Positions 8,492 through 17,704 are shown, counted from the first letter of the stretch. The stretch: 42,696 bases of DNA from JAJZEO01 sp964477345 (GCA_964477345.1 CAYZDL010000014.1:1-42696); one strand, 5' to 3'. Notes: generated by a model not told the origin, from the letters alone. Made by a program: numbers and translations.

Positions 8492-8914
8492 GAGGAGTAG
8501 GATCGCAAAAATGGCCGCAAATATACCAAACGACTCGAGTACCCCGATGGCTACGAATGTCTTACCGAAGACTGAGGGTTGTCTTGCTGTTGCCTGAATC
8601 GCAGAACCACAGGCAAGCCCTTGATAAATCGCTGTGATGCAGATAGCAAAACCGCTAGAACCACCGATAAAAGCTGCAGACATAGCCGAAACAGTCCCTT
8701 CCATGACAGCATTCTTAAGGGCTAGCATCAAAACGAATCCAAAGATTAGCTGTGAAGCAGGGGCTGCTGAAATTCCTAACAACTTACCATGTCCTTCTTC
8801 AATTCGGCTCATAATTCCGTGAGAAATCATTCCAGCTATCCCACAACCAATTGCCGCCCCAACGGCACTTAATCCCAAGGCAAGGGCCGGTCCAATAAGT
8901 CTATAATCCATCAT
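8486..8914 (-). CDS. atpK: V-type ATP synthase subunit K (c-ring proteolipid)
   Basis: A 142-residue membrane protein with four predicted helices (two fused hairpins) that forms the rotor ring of the V-type ATPase. Only the fourth helix has the ion-binding acid: Glu127 in GVLESFGIF. Helix 2 has SQ (54-55) in APASQLIFGF and helix 3 has Gln98 in AIYQGLACGS. These match in position the polar Na+ ligands of Enterococcus hirae NtpK (Thr64-Gln65, Gln110, Glu139); the Gln98-Glu127 spacing of 29 is the same. It is the last gene of the operon, 65 bases after atpI. Two adjacent ATGs could start it. Confidence 0.93.
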   Translation of the reverse strand: MMDYRLIGPALALGLSAVGAAIGCGIAGMISHGIMSRIEEGHGKLLGISAAPASQLIFGFVLMLALKNAVMEGTVSAMSAAFIGGSSGFAICITAIYQGLACGSAIQATARQPSVFGKTFVAIGVLESFGIFAAIFAILLLK

Positions 8915-8979
8915 ACATTCTCCTTATACCAATTATAAAAAATAAACGTTTCAAATGCCTTTATTTTTCATAATGGGTA

Positions 8980-10902
8980 TTATTCCCTAGTAATTAACCT
9001 TAAAGGATTAAATTTCTTTCCTCCCCCTGTATAACAATGGTGGTACCATTCAAGAAAGTTTAACCTGAGGCCATGAATCAGTCCAGCAGCAGCGCCTAGT
9101 CCAATATTGATGGTATGTCCACCTAAAATAATCAATCCCCCTAAAATGTAGCCCGCCCCTTGCCCCATTTCATTAAATGTTACAGCTAAAGCCATACTTG
9201 CAAGGCCAAGGGCATAGAGTCGTAAATAGGAAAGGGTGTCCGCGAAAACTTCAATCGCTTTAAAAATCGCTGATACACCAGCGAGTTTTTCTTGAATAAT
9301 AGCCAAAACCACAGCAACGACCAACCCTCCATAGAGAAGCTGCTCCCCTACAATCTTGCATGCTTCAGGAGTTAGCCAATTCATATAAGTAAATAGAGAC
9401 GTTGCATCAATGAAAGAAGGGAAAAAAAGGTATCCACCCCAAATAGTAGCAATCCACCCAATACCCGACCAACTTTGTTTCAGATTTCGTAAAAAAGACA
9501 AACTCAAGTGGATCACCCCTGCAATTATAGAGAGCTCCATTAAGAGTGAATTATACATTTCGTCCATTATTGGGTATTCGATCGAGCCTCCTGGGGCTAT
9601 TTTTTTCACGCCAAAGATCGCTTTTGAAGGCAGTGTATTAACAATTTCAGGAAACTCATGTACCCATCCATGAAAAATCTTACCATCTTGGTGTTTATAA
9701 AAATCGACTTTGTGCACCCCAAGATAGTGTAGTAATGAGATTCGATTTAAAGGGCCATCGGGCTGAAGTTTTATTCCAAAATATGAGGCGATCATCACAC
9801 CCCAAATGATCGAAGTACAAGAAAGAAGGGTGATCAATTTCACCATCCTTTTCCCTATTGGTTTTTTCATTTTGGGATATTTTGCCCATAAAAATAAAGA
9901 TAACAAGAGAAACAAGATGCCATAACAGGCATCGGAAACAATCATCCCAAAGAAGATCGCAAAAGACCAGACTACCCAGGTGGAGGGGTCTTTTTCAAAA
10001 TGGTAAGGGGTGTCGTAAATTTCAACCAGGTCTTGCCCTACCTGTCCAAGACCTTTGTTTTCTAGATAGGTTGGAACTGCATCCTCTTTTTCTACAATCA
10101 CCTCTTCATAGTGGATAGGAAGATCATGGGTCAAGCGGCGGAGTTGATCAAGGTGATTAATAGGAATCCAAGCATCAATTGAAAATAGATGCTCCTCTAG
10201 GCAAAATTCCGCATCTTGCTTAGAGAAGCTAAGATTAATTTTATTCATTTCATGTACAAAAAAATCTTCAAAACTCTCGTAATAGTCGGCCATTGACTTA
10301 AGTTCAGTCTCAGATTCATGAGAAACCTTTTGCAATCGACGTAACTCTTTTTCAAGCTCACTTAAACTTCTCTCGATGGGAATTTCGACAAAACCACTTA
10401 CTTGAAAATCGTTCGCGGAGATCAACATATAGTAGTCAAAATCAAACTCTCGGTTTAGATAAATTAATTCGGGTGGTACCTGGTTCTTCAAATACTTGTC
10501 GTGTCGAACAAAAAAGAACCGAAATCGTTTTTTTGTTTCCGCTTCAAGGTGCATCAGCTCTTGTACATCGAAATAACCAAGGGGGTGCATCTTAGTAATT
10601 TCTGCCTTTATGTAACGGATCTCTTCATGGAGATTTTCGATTTCTCTTTTAAGAATGAGAACACGTTCTACTAAGGAGGGCACTTCGCTAAAGTTGATGG
10701 CTGCTTGTTTGTGTGATACGAGCAACTTTCTTAATTCTTTGATTGCAAGCTTCAAATCTTCAATGGGCTTTGGAAATATGTGAGCTTTTGTTTTGGTCAC
10801 AGAGACAAATTGGAACCATCCTATTTCTTGAGCTCGTTCAAAAAACAGATCGAGCGAGTGGTTTGACCCAACAAACAAGACTTTTTTAATGTCAACCCTC
10901 AT
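8980..10902 (-). CDS. atpI: V-type ATP synthase subunit I (a-type stator)
   Basis: A 640-residue protein linking the peripheral stalks to the membrane and forming the ion half-channels. The first ~310 residues are cytosolic with long heptad-like helices (e.g. LVERVLILKREIENLHEEIRYIKAEI, ELEKELRRLQKV). The C-terminal half carries about seven membrane segments. LSYLRLYALGLASMALA (~575-590) contains the conserved arginine that faces the c-ring carboxylate. The length is close to that of chlamydial subunit I. It overlaps atpD by 11 bases, suggesting translational coupling. Confidence 0.95.
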   Translation of the reverse strand: MRVDIKKVLFVGSNHSLDLFFERAQEIGWFQFVSVTKTKAHIFPKPIEDLKLAIKELRKLLVSHKQAAINFSEVPSLVERVLILKREIENLHEEIRYIKAEITKMHPLGYFDVQELMHLEAETKKRFRFFFVRHDKYLKNQVPPELIYLNREFDFDYYMLISANDFQVSGFVEIPIERSLSELEKELRRLQKVSHESETELKSMADYYESFEDFFVHEMNKINLSFSKQDAEFCLEEHLFSIDAWIPINHLDQLRRLTHDLPIHYEEVIVEKEDAVPTYLENKGLGQVGQDLVEIYDTPYHFEKDPSTWVVWSFAIFFGMIVSDACYGILFLLLSLFLWAKYPKMKKPIGKRMVKLITLLSCTSIIWGVMIASYFGIKLQPDGPLNRISLLHYLGVHKVDFYKHQDGKIFHGWVHEFPEIVNTLPSKAIFGVKKIAPGGSIEYPIMDEMYNSLLMELSIIAGVIHLSLSFLRNLKQSWSGIGWIATIWGGYLFFPSFIDATSLFTYMNWLTPEACKIVGEQLLYGGLVVAVVLAIIQEKLAGVSAIFKAIEVFADTLSYLRLYALGLASMALAVTFNEMGQGAGYILGGLIILGGHTINIGLGAAAGLIHGLRLNFLEWYHHCYTGGGKKFNPLRLITRE

Positions 10903-11518
10903 TCAGAGCCTTTTTTTTCTTCTTTAGGAGTATTTTGTTCTTTGACACTTTCGCACTAGCAACTGCTTGTAAATCTTGATCACTAAGAAACACTTTGATT
11001 TTGTTGATGATCTGAGTTGTTTCAGGAATTATACGTTTCTCAAAAAGGTTTACACGGATGGAAACTACCCTCAACTCTTTCTCTAAGATGCTCACCTTCT
11101 CTTGAGAAACCCTAAGCCTCTTCTGAGCCCGCTTTAGATCTCTTAAAAGTCCAATCATTGATTCAAACCAAATCGGCTCAGATATAAAATCGGCATCAGT
11201 AGGAACAAAAATAAGCTCTTTAAATTTAGGTATCTCAATCCCTGCAATATTCTCAATATCGACTACAAGTTTTTTCACTTGGAGATGGCTCAAAAGATTT
11301 TCGGTAGCAGGGTCAGTCAACAATTTTGCATGGTCTCTTACTTGGGTCAAAAGCTTCTCGTATTCTTCTTGATTCTCTCTTACCTCCAATCTAGCTTTGG
11401 CAACTTCTGCCGTCAAAAGCATTTTTTTTAATTGGAGAGTAGGTAGATATTTTTGAGAAAGAGCCTTCTTCTTATTGTACTTAGCAAGTTCTATCTTTGT
11501 GTACTTTATTAGAGCCAT
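10892..11518 (-). CDS. atpD: V-type ATP synthase subunit D (central rotor shaft)
   Basis: A 208-residue helical protein, the gamma-like central shaft rotating inside A3B3. The N-terminal IKYTKIELAKYNKKKALSQK resembles the start of D subunits, which begins with a helix penetrating the catalytic head. Long amphipathic helices at both ends flank a middle globular region. The C-terminus is strongly basic (KKKKKAL). Its ATG shares one base with the stop of atpB (TAATG), so translation is likely coupled. Confidence 0.92.
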   Translation of the reverse strand: MALIKYTKIELAKYNKKKALSQKYLPTLQLKKMLLTAEVAKARLEVRENQEEYEKLLTQVRDHAKLLTDPATENLLSHLQVKKLVVDIENIAGIEIPKFKELIFVPTDADFISEPIWFESMIGLLRDLKRAQKRLRVSQEKVSILEKELRVVSIRVNLFEKRIIPETTQIINKIKVFLSDQDLQAVASAKVSKNKILLKKKKKALNEG

Positions 11519-12819
11519 TACTTATCCCAATACTTCTCAATCAACTTATTCTTAATCCCCACCTCAGTCTTGTCAAAACATTGACGTAAGATATTCCAAG
11601 CAAGGTCTAGGGCCTCATAAAGGGTGATATTCACCTCAAGGTTCATCAACTTCATTTCAAACAGATCGGCGTATTTTTTAAGTTTCAGGTCCCACTTAGA
11701 TAATTTAAAACCCATACTTTCGAGTTCACGAGATTTAAGAGCCTCTGCATAAAGTCGAATGCAAGCATTCATAATATCGCCATGGTCATCTCGACTCTTT
11801 TCTCCTCCGATCACATTCTGTTTCAATCGAGAAAGAGAACCAAATGGGGAAATTTTTCCACCTATGAGATAAAACTGACCTTCGGTGATATACCCTGTAT
11901 TGTCAGGAACTGGATGGGTTACATCATTACCTGGCATGGTTGTCACACTGATGATCGTAATTGAACCTGAACCTTCAATATCGATTGCTTTTTCATATCT
12001 TGCAGCCAAATCAGAGTAAAGTGACCCTGGATAACCCCTGTTTGAAGGTACCTGCTCCAAGCTAATGGCGATTTCTTTTGCCGCATCTGCAAAAGCGGTC
12101 ATATCCGTTAGAAGAACTAATACCCTTTTTCCCTGCTGTGCAAATTGTTCCGCGCAAGTCAAGACCATATCGGGCACTAGTAAGCATTCGACTGGATAAT
12201 CTGTAGCCCTATGTATAAAGATAGCGGTTTTCTCTAGCGACCCCATGCTTTTGGCATTCTCAATAAAGGCATGAATATCGTCTTGCCTTGCAGACATTAA
12301 CCCGATGAGAACGATATCAGCATCTGTCTGATTGGCGATTCGCATCAATAAGTGATTGTAGGGTTCACCGGCTACAGAAAAAATGGGAATTTTTTGCGAT
12401 TCTACGAGAGTGTTAAAGAGGTCGATCATAGGAATATTGGTTGCGATCATATTGTGAGGCACCACCCTCCTAACTGGGTTTGCAGAAGGGGTTCCAATTT
12501 CGACCATCATCCCTTCAGGCATAGGCCCATTATCCAGGGGCTTTCCCATGGAATTCATAATGCGGCCTAAAATATTATCACCCACGCAAACTCTCATAGC
12601 ACGCTTTAAAAAAGTGACACTATCACCTGTAGATAGGCCTCTTGTCGATCCCATCGCTTGAATGATCACACGGGTTTGATCAAAACTTATGACTGATCCA
12701 TAAAGTTTTGTCCCATCAGCTTTTTCAACACACACCATTTCACCGATGGCGACACCGTCGGCTTCCACAACGAAAGTTGAGTTTCCAATCTCTGAAATCT
12801 CTTCGTAAATCTTTTGCAT
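11518..12819 (-). CDS. atpB: V-type ATP synthase subunit B
   Basis: A 433-residue non-catalytic nucleotide-site subunit of the A3B3 head. It has the RecA-like fold with NPVRRVVPHNMIATNIPMIDLFNTL (~112-137), SVAGEPYNHLLMRIANQ where a Walker A would be (degenerate, as expected for B), and SDLAARYEKA (~266) plus PVPDNTGYITEGQFYL (~303-318), all typical of V/A-type B subunits. It directly abuts atpA (one gene ends at 12820, the next starts at 12819). Confidence 0.95.
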   Translation of the reverse strand: MQKIYEEISEIGNSTFVVEADGVAIGEMVCVEKADGTKLYGSVISFDQTRVIIQAMGSTRGLSTGDSVTFLKRAMRVCVGDNILGRIMNSMGKPLDNGPMPEGMMVEIGTPSANPVRRVVPHNMIATNIPMIDLFNTLVESQKIPIFSVAGEPYNHLLMRIANQTDADIVLIGLMSARQDDIHAFIENAKSMGSLEKTAIFIHRATDYPVECLLVPDMVLTCAEQFAQQGKRVLVLLTDMTAFADAAKEIAISLEQVPSNRGYPGSLYSDLAARYEKAIDIEGSGSITIISVTTMPGNDVTHPVPDNTGYITEGQFYLIGGKISPFGSLSRLKQNVIGGEKSRDDHGDIMNACIRLYAEALKSRELESMGFKLSKWDLKLKKYADLFEMKLMNLEVNITLYEALDLAWNILRQCFDKTEVGIKNKLIEKYWDK

Positions 12820-14607
12820 CTAAACTCCACTCTTGCGGCATTTTTCCTCGGACTCTGCGAGTTCTTTTTCGATTGCTTCTAATGCCGACCTGTAAGGTCC
12901 TGAGTCAAATTTCATGTAATTAATATTTTTGATCTCATTTTGCAACCTTAAGAAAAATGTTTTCGCTTCGTCAACATCTTCAAAATAAGAAAACGTAATA
13001 TCAAAAATTCTATTCATTAGCCTAAAGTGAACCTTTTGTTGCTTAATGCTGCAATAGGCATCCTCTTTTTCAAACGCATTTTGTTGCAAATAAGCAAATG
13101 AAAATAACTCAGCCTTTAAATAGGTAATGACGTCATCAAGGCTAGTTCCTTCTTGCCCAACGACTTCCATTCTACGTCCGATTTCATCACCGTCGATGAT
13201 TAGTTGACGGCAGCGAGCTACCCATTCACCCCATTGTGGAATCTCATTTTTGTATTCTTCTGCCACAGTCCCAATGTATTTTGACCATGACTGTGTGGGA
13301 TCAATAGCAGGATATCTTCGTCTATCAGAAAATTCACGAGAGAGACAAATAAAGCATCCAACCACGTTCATGGTTGCTTGAGTAACCGGCTCGTTCATAT
13401 TTCCTCCCGCAGGAGAGACAGCCCCTAAGATCGTCACCGATCCCTCTTGTCCATCTTTTAGCGAAAGTGCTCCCGCTCTTTCATAAAAGCTTGCAATCCT
13501 AGATGCAAGATAAGCAGGAAATGCCTCGTCACCTGGAATCTCTTCCAAACGTCCCGACATTTCACGCATCGCCTGTGCCCATCTTGAGGTTGAATCAGCT
13601 AAAAGAAGTACGTTGAGTCCCATTTGACGATAGTATTCTGCAATGGTGACACCGACATAAACTGAAGCTTCCCTAGCAGCTACAGGCATTGAAGATGTAT
13701 TGCAAATGATGCAGGTTCTTTGAATAAGAGGCTGATTTCGATAAACATCCATCAACGTTGGAAATGTCTTTAAAGTTTCAACAACCTCTCCAGCTCGCTC
13801 TCCGCATGCAGCAAGGACAACAATGTCGACATTCGAATATTTCGAAATAAGCTGCTGAGTAACAGTTTTTCCTGCTCCAAATGGTCCTGGGTTACACGCT
13901 GACCCACCCTGGGTTAGAGAGATCATCGTGTCGATGATTCGAATACCTGTGGTGAGTGCCTTTTTGGCTTTAATCCGTTGCCCTTCGATAAGGGGGAACT
14001 TTACAGGCCAGCGCTGTACCATTTTGATGTCATATTCTCGGCCAATTTCATCGACCACTTTGGCCACTACTTCATCGACAACGTAACTTCCTGTCTCTAT
14101 CACCCAAGTTAATGTGTATGTTGCAAAGAAAGAGAAGGGAAGCATGATCTTATGGGTAAAATAAGACTCGGTCACAACCCCAATGGTATCACCTCTGACA
14201 AGTCGATCACCGACTTTCGCTATCGGTTTGAATTCCCATCGTTTGACCCGATCGAGCGGCTCAATGTATCTGCCCCCTCCAAGGTACAATCCCTCAATAT
14301 CGGCGAGTTTTTCAAGAGGATTTTGGAGGCCATCATAAATTTCTCCCAGCAAACCAGGTCCTAATTCGACCTCAAGGAGTTCTTTTGTAAATCTCACCGG
14401 TGTTCCCAGCTTGATCCCACGAGTATCTTCAAAAACTTGGAGTTTCGCTTCACGGTCTTTGATTTCAATAACTTCAGATTTTAACAACTCACTCTCTAAC
14501 TGAACGTATGCGATCTCTCCTTGAACGATTTCACCCTCAAAGGCAACTTTGATTAAGTTTCCCAGGACAAATACTACTTTTCCTTTTGCCTTTTCTTCAT
14601 GATGCAT
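12820..14607 (-). CDS. atpA: V-type ATP synthase catalytic subunit A
   Basis: A 595-residue catalytic ATPase subunit. The Walker A is PGPFGAGKTVTQQ (~residues 233-245). The catalytic ACGERAGEV (~265) is followed by LADSTSRWAQAMREMSGRLEEIPGDEAFPAYLASR (~335-370), the A-subunit signature. The extra ~90-residue bulge between the N-terminal barrel and the P-loop distinguishes A subunits from B or F-type beta. It overlaps the DUF2764 gene by 11 bases. In Chlamydiae the enzyme may run in either direction depending on the ion gradient and ATP supply. Confidence 0.96.
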   Translation of the reverse strand: MHHEEKAKGKVVFVLGNLIKVAFEGEIVQGEIAYVQLESELLKSEVIEIKDREAKLQVFEDTRGIKLGTPVRFTKELLEVELGPGLLGEIYDGLQNPLEKLADIEGLYLGGGRYIEPLDRVKRWEFKPIAKVGDRLVRGDTIGVVTESYFTHKIMLPFSFFATYTLTWVIETGSYVVDEVVAKVVDEIGREYDIKMVQRWPVKFPLIEGQRIKAKKALTTGIRIIDTMISLTQGGSACNPGPFGAGKTVTQQLISKYSNVDIVVLAACGERAGEVVETLKTFPTLMDVYRNQPLIQRTCIICNTSSMPVAAREASVYVGVTIAEYYRQMGLNVLLLADSTSRWAQAMREMSGRLEEIPGDEAFPAYLASRIASFYERAGALSLKDGQEGSVTILGAVSPAGGNMNEPVTQATMNVVGCFICLSREFSDRRRYPAIDPTQSWSKYIGTVAEEYKNEIPQWGEWVARCRQLIIDGDEIGRRMEVVGQEGTSLDDVITYLKAELFSFAYLQQNAFEKEDAYCSIKQQKVHFRLMNRIFDITFSYFEDVDEAKTFFLRLQNEIKNINYMKFDSGPYRSALEAIEKELAESEEKCRKSGV

Positions 14608-15385
14608 GCTCGTTCTCCATCAATTTCATTAATTCTTGTGTACCCTCCAACTCATCCAATGCATACACCTCTTCTAGCTGCATCAATTGCATCAAGTAAG
14701 CAAATGCTCTCCTTAGAGTGAAGGGAAAGTCATACTGCATTTCAGCATAAAAGTCGAACCGATATTTTGCTATGGCAAGCATTTGTTTTGTCGGATTCGA
14801 ACCTGCTTCCTTGAGAAGGAGTTCAAGCCGGCTATACTCAAAGGGAAAAACAAACTGACCTGGCGAATCTTTTTGAACTAGGGCTATTTGAATAATCGGA
14901 TCGTTCATATCTTCAAACCTCAGAACATCCCCCAAATTTCTTCCACTTTTTTTTGTCATGTAGCTTGCTAAAATGATCCGCCATTCATTTTCAAATTGCA
15001 AAAATTCTTTGAGTAGACCAGTCGCCTTTTTTCTCTCGTAACGAAAATAGTCGGCGATCAGATAAGAAAAATTCTTTTTTTGAGATTCTTCGGTATCAAA
15101 TTTAGAGAGAAAATCAAAAAAATATTGGGGTAAATCTTGTTGACTCTCCAAACACTCTTTAAGAGTTGATTTCGATTCATTGCCTCTATAGTCAAAATAG
15201 GTGTGGTGATGAAGCACACGAGAAAGATTCCGTAGATCAATCCATCGCCTTAAGACCTTTAACTGCTCTAAAGCCTTACCTGACAAGTTCATCTCAAAAA
15301 TTTCTATGACTGCCACTGTTGTCGTATCGGGCTTAGCATCAAATTCAAGCTTAGGCAAACTTGCAATTGCAAAGTACAAACTCAT
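14597..15385 (-). CDS. DUF2764 family protein of the V-ATPase operon
   Basis: A 262-residue soluble protein between atpE and atpA, the place occupied by CT309 in C. trachomatis and by a DUF2764 protein in spirochete V-ATPase operons. It begins YFAIASLPKLEFDAKP, with the short N-terminal strand motif typical of the family, and is otherwise helical with many Phe/Tyr residues (FSYLIADYFRYERKKA, KYRFDFYAEMQYDFPF). No gene for subunit C is present in the operon, and the size and helical content suggest it could fill that stalk-coupling place; this is inference. It overlaps atpA by 11 bases. Confidence 0.88.
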   Translation of the reverse strand: MSLYFAIASLPKLEFDAKPDTTTVAVIEIFEMNLSGKALEQLKVLRRWIDLRNLSRVLHHHTYFDYRGNESKSTLKECLESQQDLPQYFFDFLSKFDTEESQKKNFSYLIADYFRYERKKATGLLKEFLQFENEWRIILASYMTKKSGRNLGDVLRFEDMNDPIIQIALVQKDSPGQFVFPFEYSRLELLLKEAGSNPTKQMLAIAKYRFDFYAEMQYDFPFTLRRAFAYLMQLMQLEEVYALDELEGTQELMKLMENEHAS

Positions 15386-15419
15386 CGAAATCCATCCCTT
15401 GTCGACAAACTAGTCATTT

Positions 15420-16043
15420 CTAAAGACTAAAAAGTCTCTTTCTCAACTCATCGGATAGATAGTGTGATAGAAGCTCTTGCAACGTTCTTTCGGTCATCTC
15501 GATAGTAATTTTCTTATCAATAATTTTGACCGATGCGCCTGCTTTAAAGTCCCCTATGACTACCCCTCCTTCCTCGATTCTTTTCCCCACTTTTGAAAAA
15601 AGCTCTCTAAGGAGCTCATCCTTATTTACCTTTTTACCTAGAGCTATTTGAATATCTGAATCGATCCCATCTTTTTCAATCGCCTTGACTATGACGTTGA
15701 TGATCTCAACCATGACATCGGTCTTTTCCATCTTTTCGGTAACCATTTGACTGAGCTGTTCGGAAAACAGACCTAAGATCAACTGTCTTAGCTTAGCAAT
15801 CCCCTGCTTGATAGAAAGTTCTATGGTCGCATCATGTACGCTTTTCTGTTTTTCGAGGTCCCTTTTCAAACTCTGTAATATATCATCCGCATCTTCATTG
15901 GCTTTAGCTCTGATTGCATCTCCCTCCGCATGAGCCTCTGCAATGATATTGGTTGCTTCATCTTTTGCGGGTTGCAAAACGTCATTTCTGATCATTTTAC
16001 AGATCAGATTAACCTTATCTCGCCCTGCCTCTACCCCAGTCAT
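15420..16043 (-). CDS. atpE: V-type ATP synthase subunit E (peripheral stalk)
   Basis: A 207-residue peripheral-stalk subunit and first gene of the operon. The N-terminal ~90 residues form a long charged helix (DEATNIIAEAHAEGDAIRAKANEDADDIL), followed by a compact C-terminal domain with the strand-rich GGVVIGDFKAGASVKIIDKKITIEM near residue 160. This is the E-subunit plan (coiled coil plus head-binding domain). No separate subunit G/H gene is seen next to it, so the usual E-G heterodimer partner is missing locally. Confidence 0.9.
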   Translation of the reverse strand: MTGVEAGRDKVNLICKMIRNDVLQPAKDEATNIIAEAHAEGDAIRAKANEDADDILQSLKRDLEKQKSVHDATIELSIKQGIAKLRQLILGLFSEQLSQMVTEKMEKTDVMVEIINVIVKAIEKDGIDSDIQIALGKKVNKDELLRELFSKVGKRIEEGGVVIGDFKAGASVKIIDKKITIEMTERTLQELLSHYLSDELRKRLFSL

Positions 16044-16366
16044 AAAACCACTCTCTTAGTTGATATTTAAGTTGCTTGAGTATTTGAACCCATCCCATCA
16101 CTTTACAACCCTTGCGAGTAAAACCCAAGAAAAATTTCCTGTAAAGGCTATATAGTCGTTTGAATCGAATTTCATGTGTCTTGCAGGGTGATCGCCTCAG
16201 AATTTTGTCAGCATAAAAATGGTGAAAAAATCATTACTGAAAATGGAACCGGTGAGGTGAGCAAAAAGATCTATTAAATGAAAATCAATTGACTATAACT
16301 TGTCTTAAAAAGATAAAAAAGTGTAATTAGAAGTTAGAAATCAAAAAAATCAGGTTAGAGCAACCC
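16044..16366. other. 323-base divergent intergenic region (atpE / small exported protein)
   Basis: No convincing coding frame on either strand. It holds a plausible plus-strand promoter (16289-16317) for the small exported protein. A minus-strand promoter for the V-ATPase operon must be here too, but I found no strong match: there is an A/T-rich ACTATATAG about 110 bases before atpE without a good -35. Confidence 0.5.
16289..16317 (+). promoter_or_regulatory. Promoter for the small exported protein
   Basis: -35 TTGACT (16289-16294; 5 of 6), 17-base spacer, -10 GATAAA (16312-16317; 4 of 6). It lies about 50 bases before the first start codon. Confidence 0.4.
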
Positions 16367-16657
16367 ATGAGGTTAGTTTCAATGAAGAGAGCACTTACTT
16401 TTTCATTCATATTAGTCTTCGGATTTACAACCAGCTGCCTTCAAGCAGATACGAACCTATTTAACGACAGAGACAAGGATAAAGATCACTACTCTTGGCG
16501 ACCCACAGATGAGTCTCAATATCGCCAAGCGATTGGGATGGTTATTTGGGGGTTTTCTATGGCTGCATTTACAATTCTCCTAACAGCCCTTGTTCCTAAC
16601 TCGACTTCTTCTACAACAACAACAGGCAAAGCCAACACAAGCGGGAAGCTCTTTTAA
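16367..16657 (+). CDS. Small exported or membrane protein, unknown function
   Basis: A 96-residue protein; the start may be the ATG at 16367 or the ATG at 16382 (MKRALTFS). From the second start there is a normal signal peptide: basic MKR, hydrophobic LTFSFILVFGFTTS, and a likely cleavage after LQA. A short charged stretch (DRDKDKDHYSW) follows, then a predicted membrane helix (AIGMVIWGFSMAAFTILLTALV, mature C-terminal half) and a Ser/Thr-rich tail (STSSTTTTGK). I know no family for it. It is convergent with tal, at the position where C. trachomatis has CT311 and a ferredoxin gene, neither of which is present here. Confidence 0.65.
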   Translation: MRLVSMKRALTFSFILVFGFTTSCLQADTNLFNDRDKDKDHYSWRPTDESQYRQAIGMVIWGFSMAAFTILLTALVPNSTSSTTTTGKANTSGKLF

Positions 16658-16690
16658 CCCCTAAACCTCAAACTCAGGTTACTAGAACCA

Positions 16691-17704
16691 CTAGATCGCC
16701 TTTTTACAAGAGGAGCCTGAATTTCCGCCCATAAAACGCTGATTGATATAATCTTCCAATTGGATTGTATCTTTAGTAAAGTGGCGAATGCCCTCGTGAA
16801 GCTTTTCAGTAGCCATTTCATCCTCGCAGAGGAGCCGACGGTACATTTTTTCATCAACCTCGATTTTCTTTACATCCATTTTTGCAGAAACCATCGGGTC
16901 GAGTTTACAAGGCACTGGTCCGGTATCTTTTGCAAGCTCAGCTAACAATTGAGGAGAAATCGTCAATAAATCAATCCCTGCAAGGGCTTTGATCTCACCG
17001 ATATTTCTAAACGAGGCCCCCATAATTTGAGTCTTGTATCCAAATTTTTTATAATAATTGTAGATTTCAGTAACCGAGATTACCCCCATATCTTTCTCAG
17101 GAGGAATGGTATCGAGGTTAAATTTTTTCCGTTGCCAATCGTAAATGCGTCCGACAAATGGAGAAACTAGAGTCACTCCAGCCTCAGCTGCTGCAATTGC
17201 AGAGGCTAAATTGAACAAGAGAGTCATATTGCAATGAATTCCCTCTTTCTCTAAAGCTCGAGCAGCTTGAATCCCTTCCCAAGTAGAAGCAAGCTTAATC
17301 AAGACTCTTTCTTTCCCTATTCCAGCATTTTTATAGAGTTGAATGTATTCATGAGCTCTTTGAATACTTCCGTCAACATCAAATGAAAGTCTGGCATCAA
17401 CCTCTGTCGAAACCCTACCGGGAACAATCTTAAGTATTTCAACGCCAAAATTAACGAATAGCTTAACTACGGCCTTCTTAGCTTTGCATTCACCTGCAGG
17501 GGTGTTCTTCTCTGCCCATGCAACCGCGTCTTTGACCTGAGGAAGATAGGCATCCATTTGGGCTGCTTTATAGAGAAGGGAAGGGTTTGTGGTGGCATCC
17601 TGGGGCTTATATTGGGCAATCGCCTCAAAATCCCCGGTATCGGCCACTATGATGGTGCATTTTCCTAATTGATCTTTAGCAGAATTAGACATAGTTACCC
17701 CCAT
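16691..17704 (-). CDS. tal: Transaldolase
   Basis: Transfers a dihydroxyacetone unit between sugar phosphates in the non-oxidative pentose phosphate pathway. Typical blocks: VADTGDFEAI and DATTNPSLLYKA (~35-47), VSTEVDARLSFD (~98-109), and VLIKLASTWEGIQAA (~134-148), whose Lys forms the Schiff base. TLLFNLASAIAAAEAGVTLVSPFVGRIYDW (~163-192) matches the TalB type. It is ~337 residues, about 20 longer than E. coli TalB, with a C-terminal tail (GGNSGSSCKKAI) not seen in that enzyme. The start could be M1 (17704) or M5 (17692). tal follows rpoC on the same strand after a hairpin terminator, as in C. trachomatis. Confidence 0.95.
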   Translation of the reverse strand: MGVTMSNSAKDQLGKCTIIVADTGDFEAIAQYKPQDATTNPSLLYKAAQMDAYLPQVKDAVAWAEKNTPAGECKAKKAVVKLFVNFGVEILKIVPGRVSTEVDARLSFDVDGSIQRAHEYIQLYKNAGIGKERVLIKLASTWEGIQAARALEKEGIHCNMTLLFNLASAIAAAEAGVTLVSPFVGRIYDWQRKKFNLDTIPPEKDMGVISVTEIYNYYKKFGYKTQIMGASFRNIGEIKALAGIDLLTISPQLLAELAKDTGPVPCKLDPMVSAKMDVKKIEVDEKMYRRLLCEDEMATEKLHEGIRHFTKDTIQLEDYINQRFMGGNSGSSCKKAI

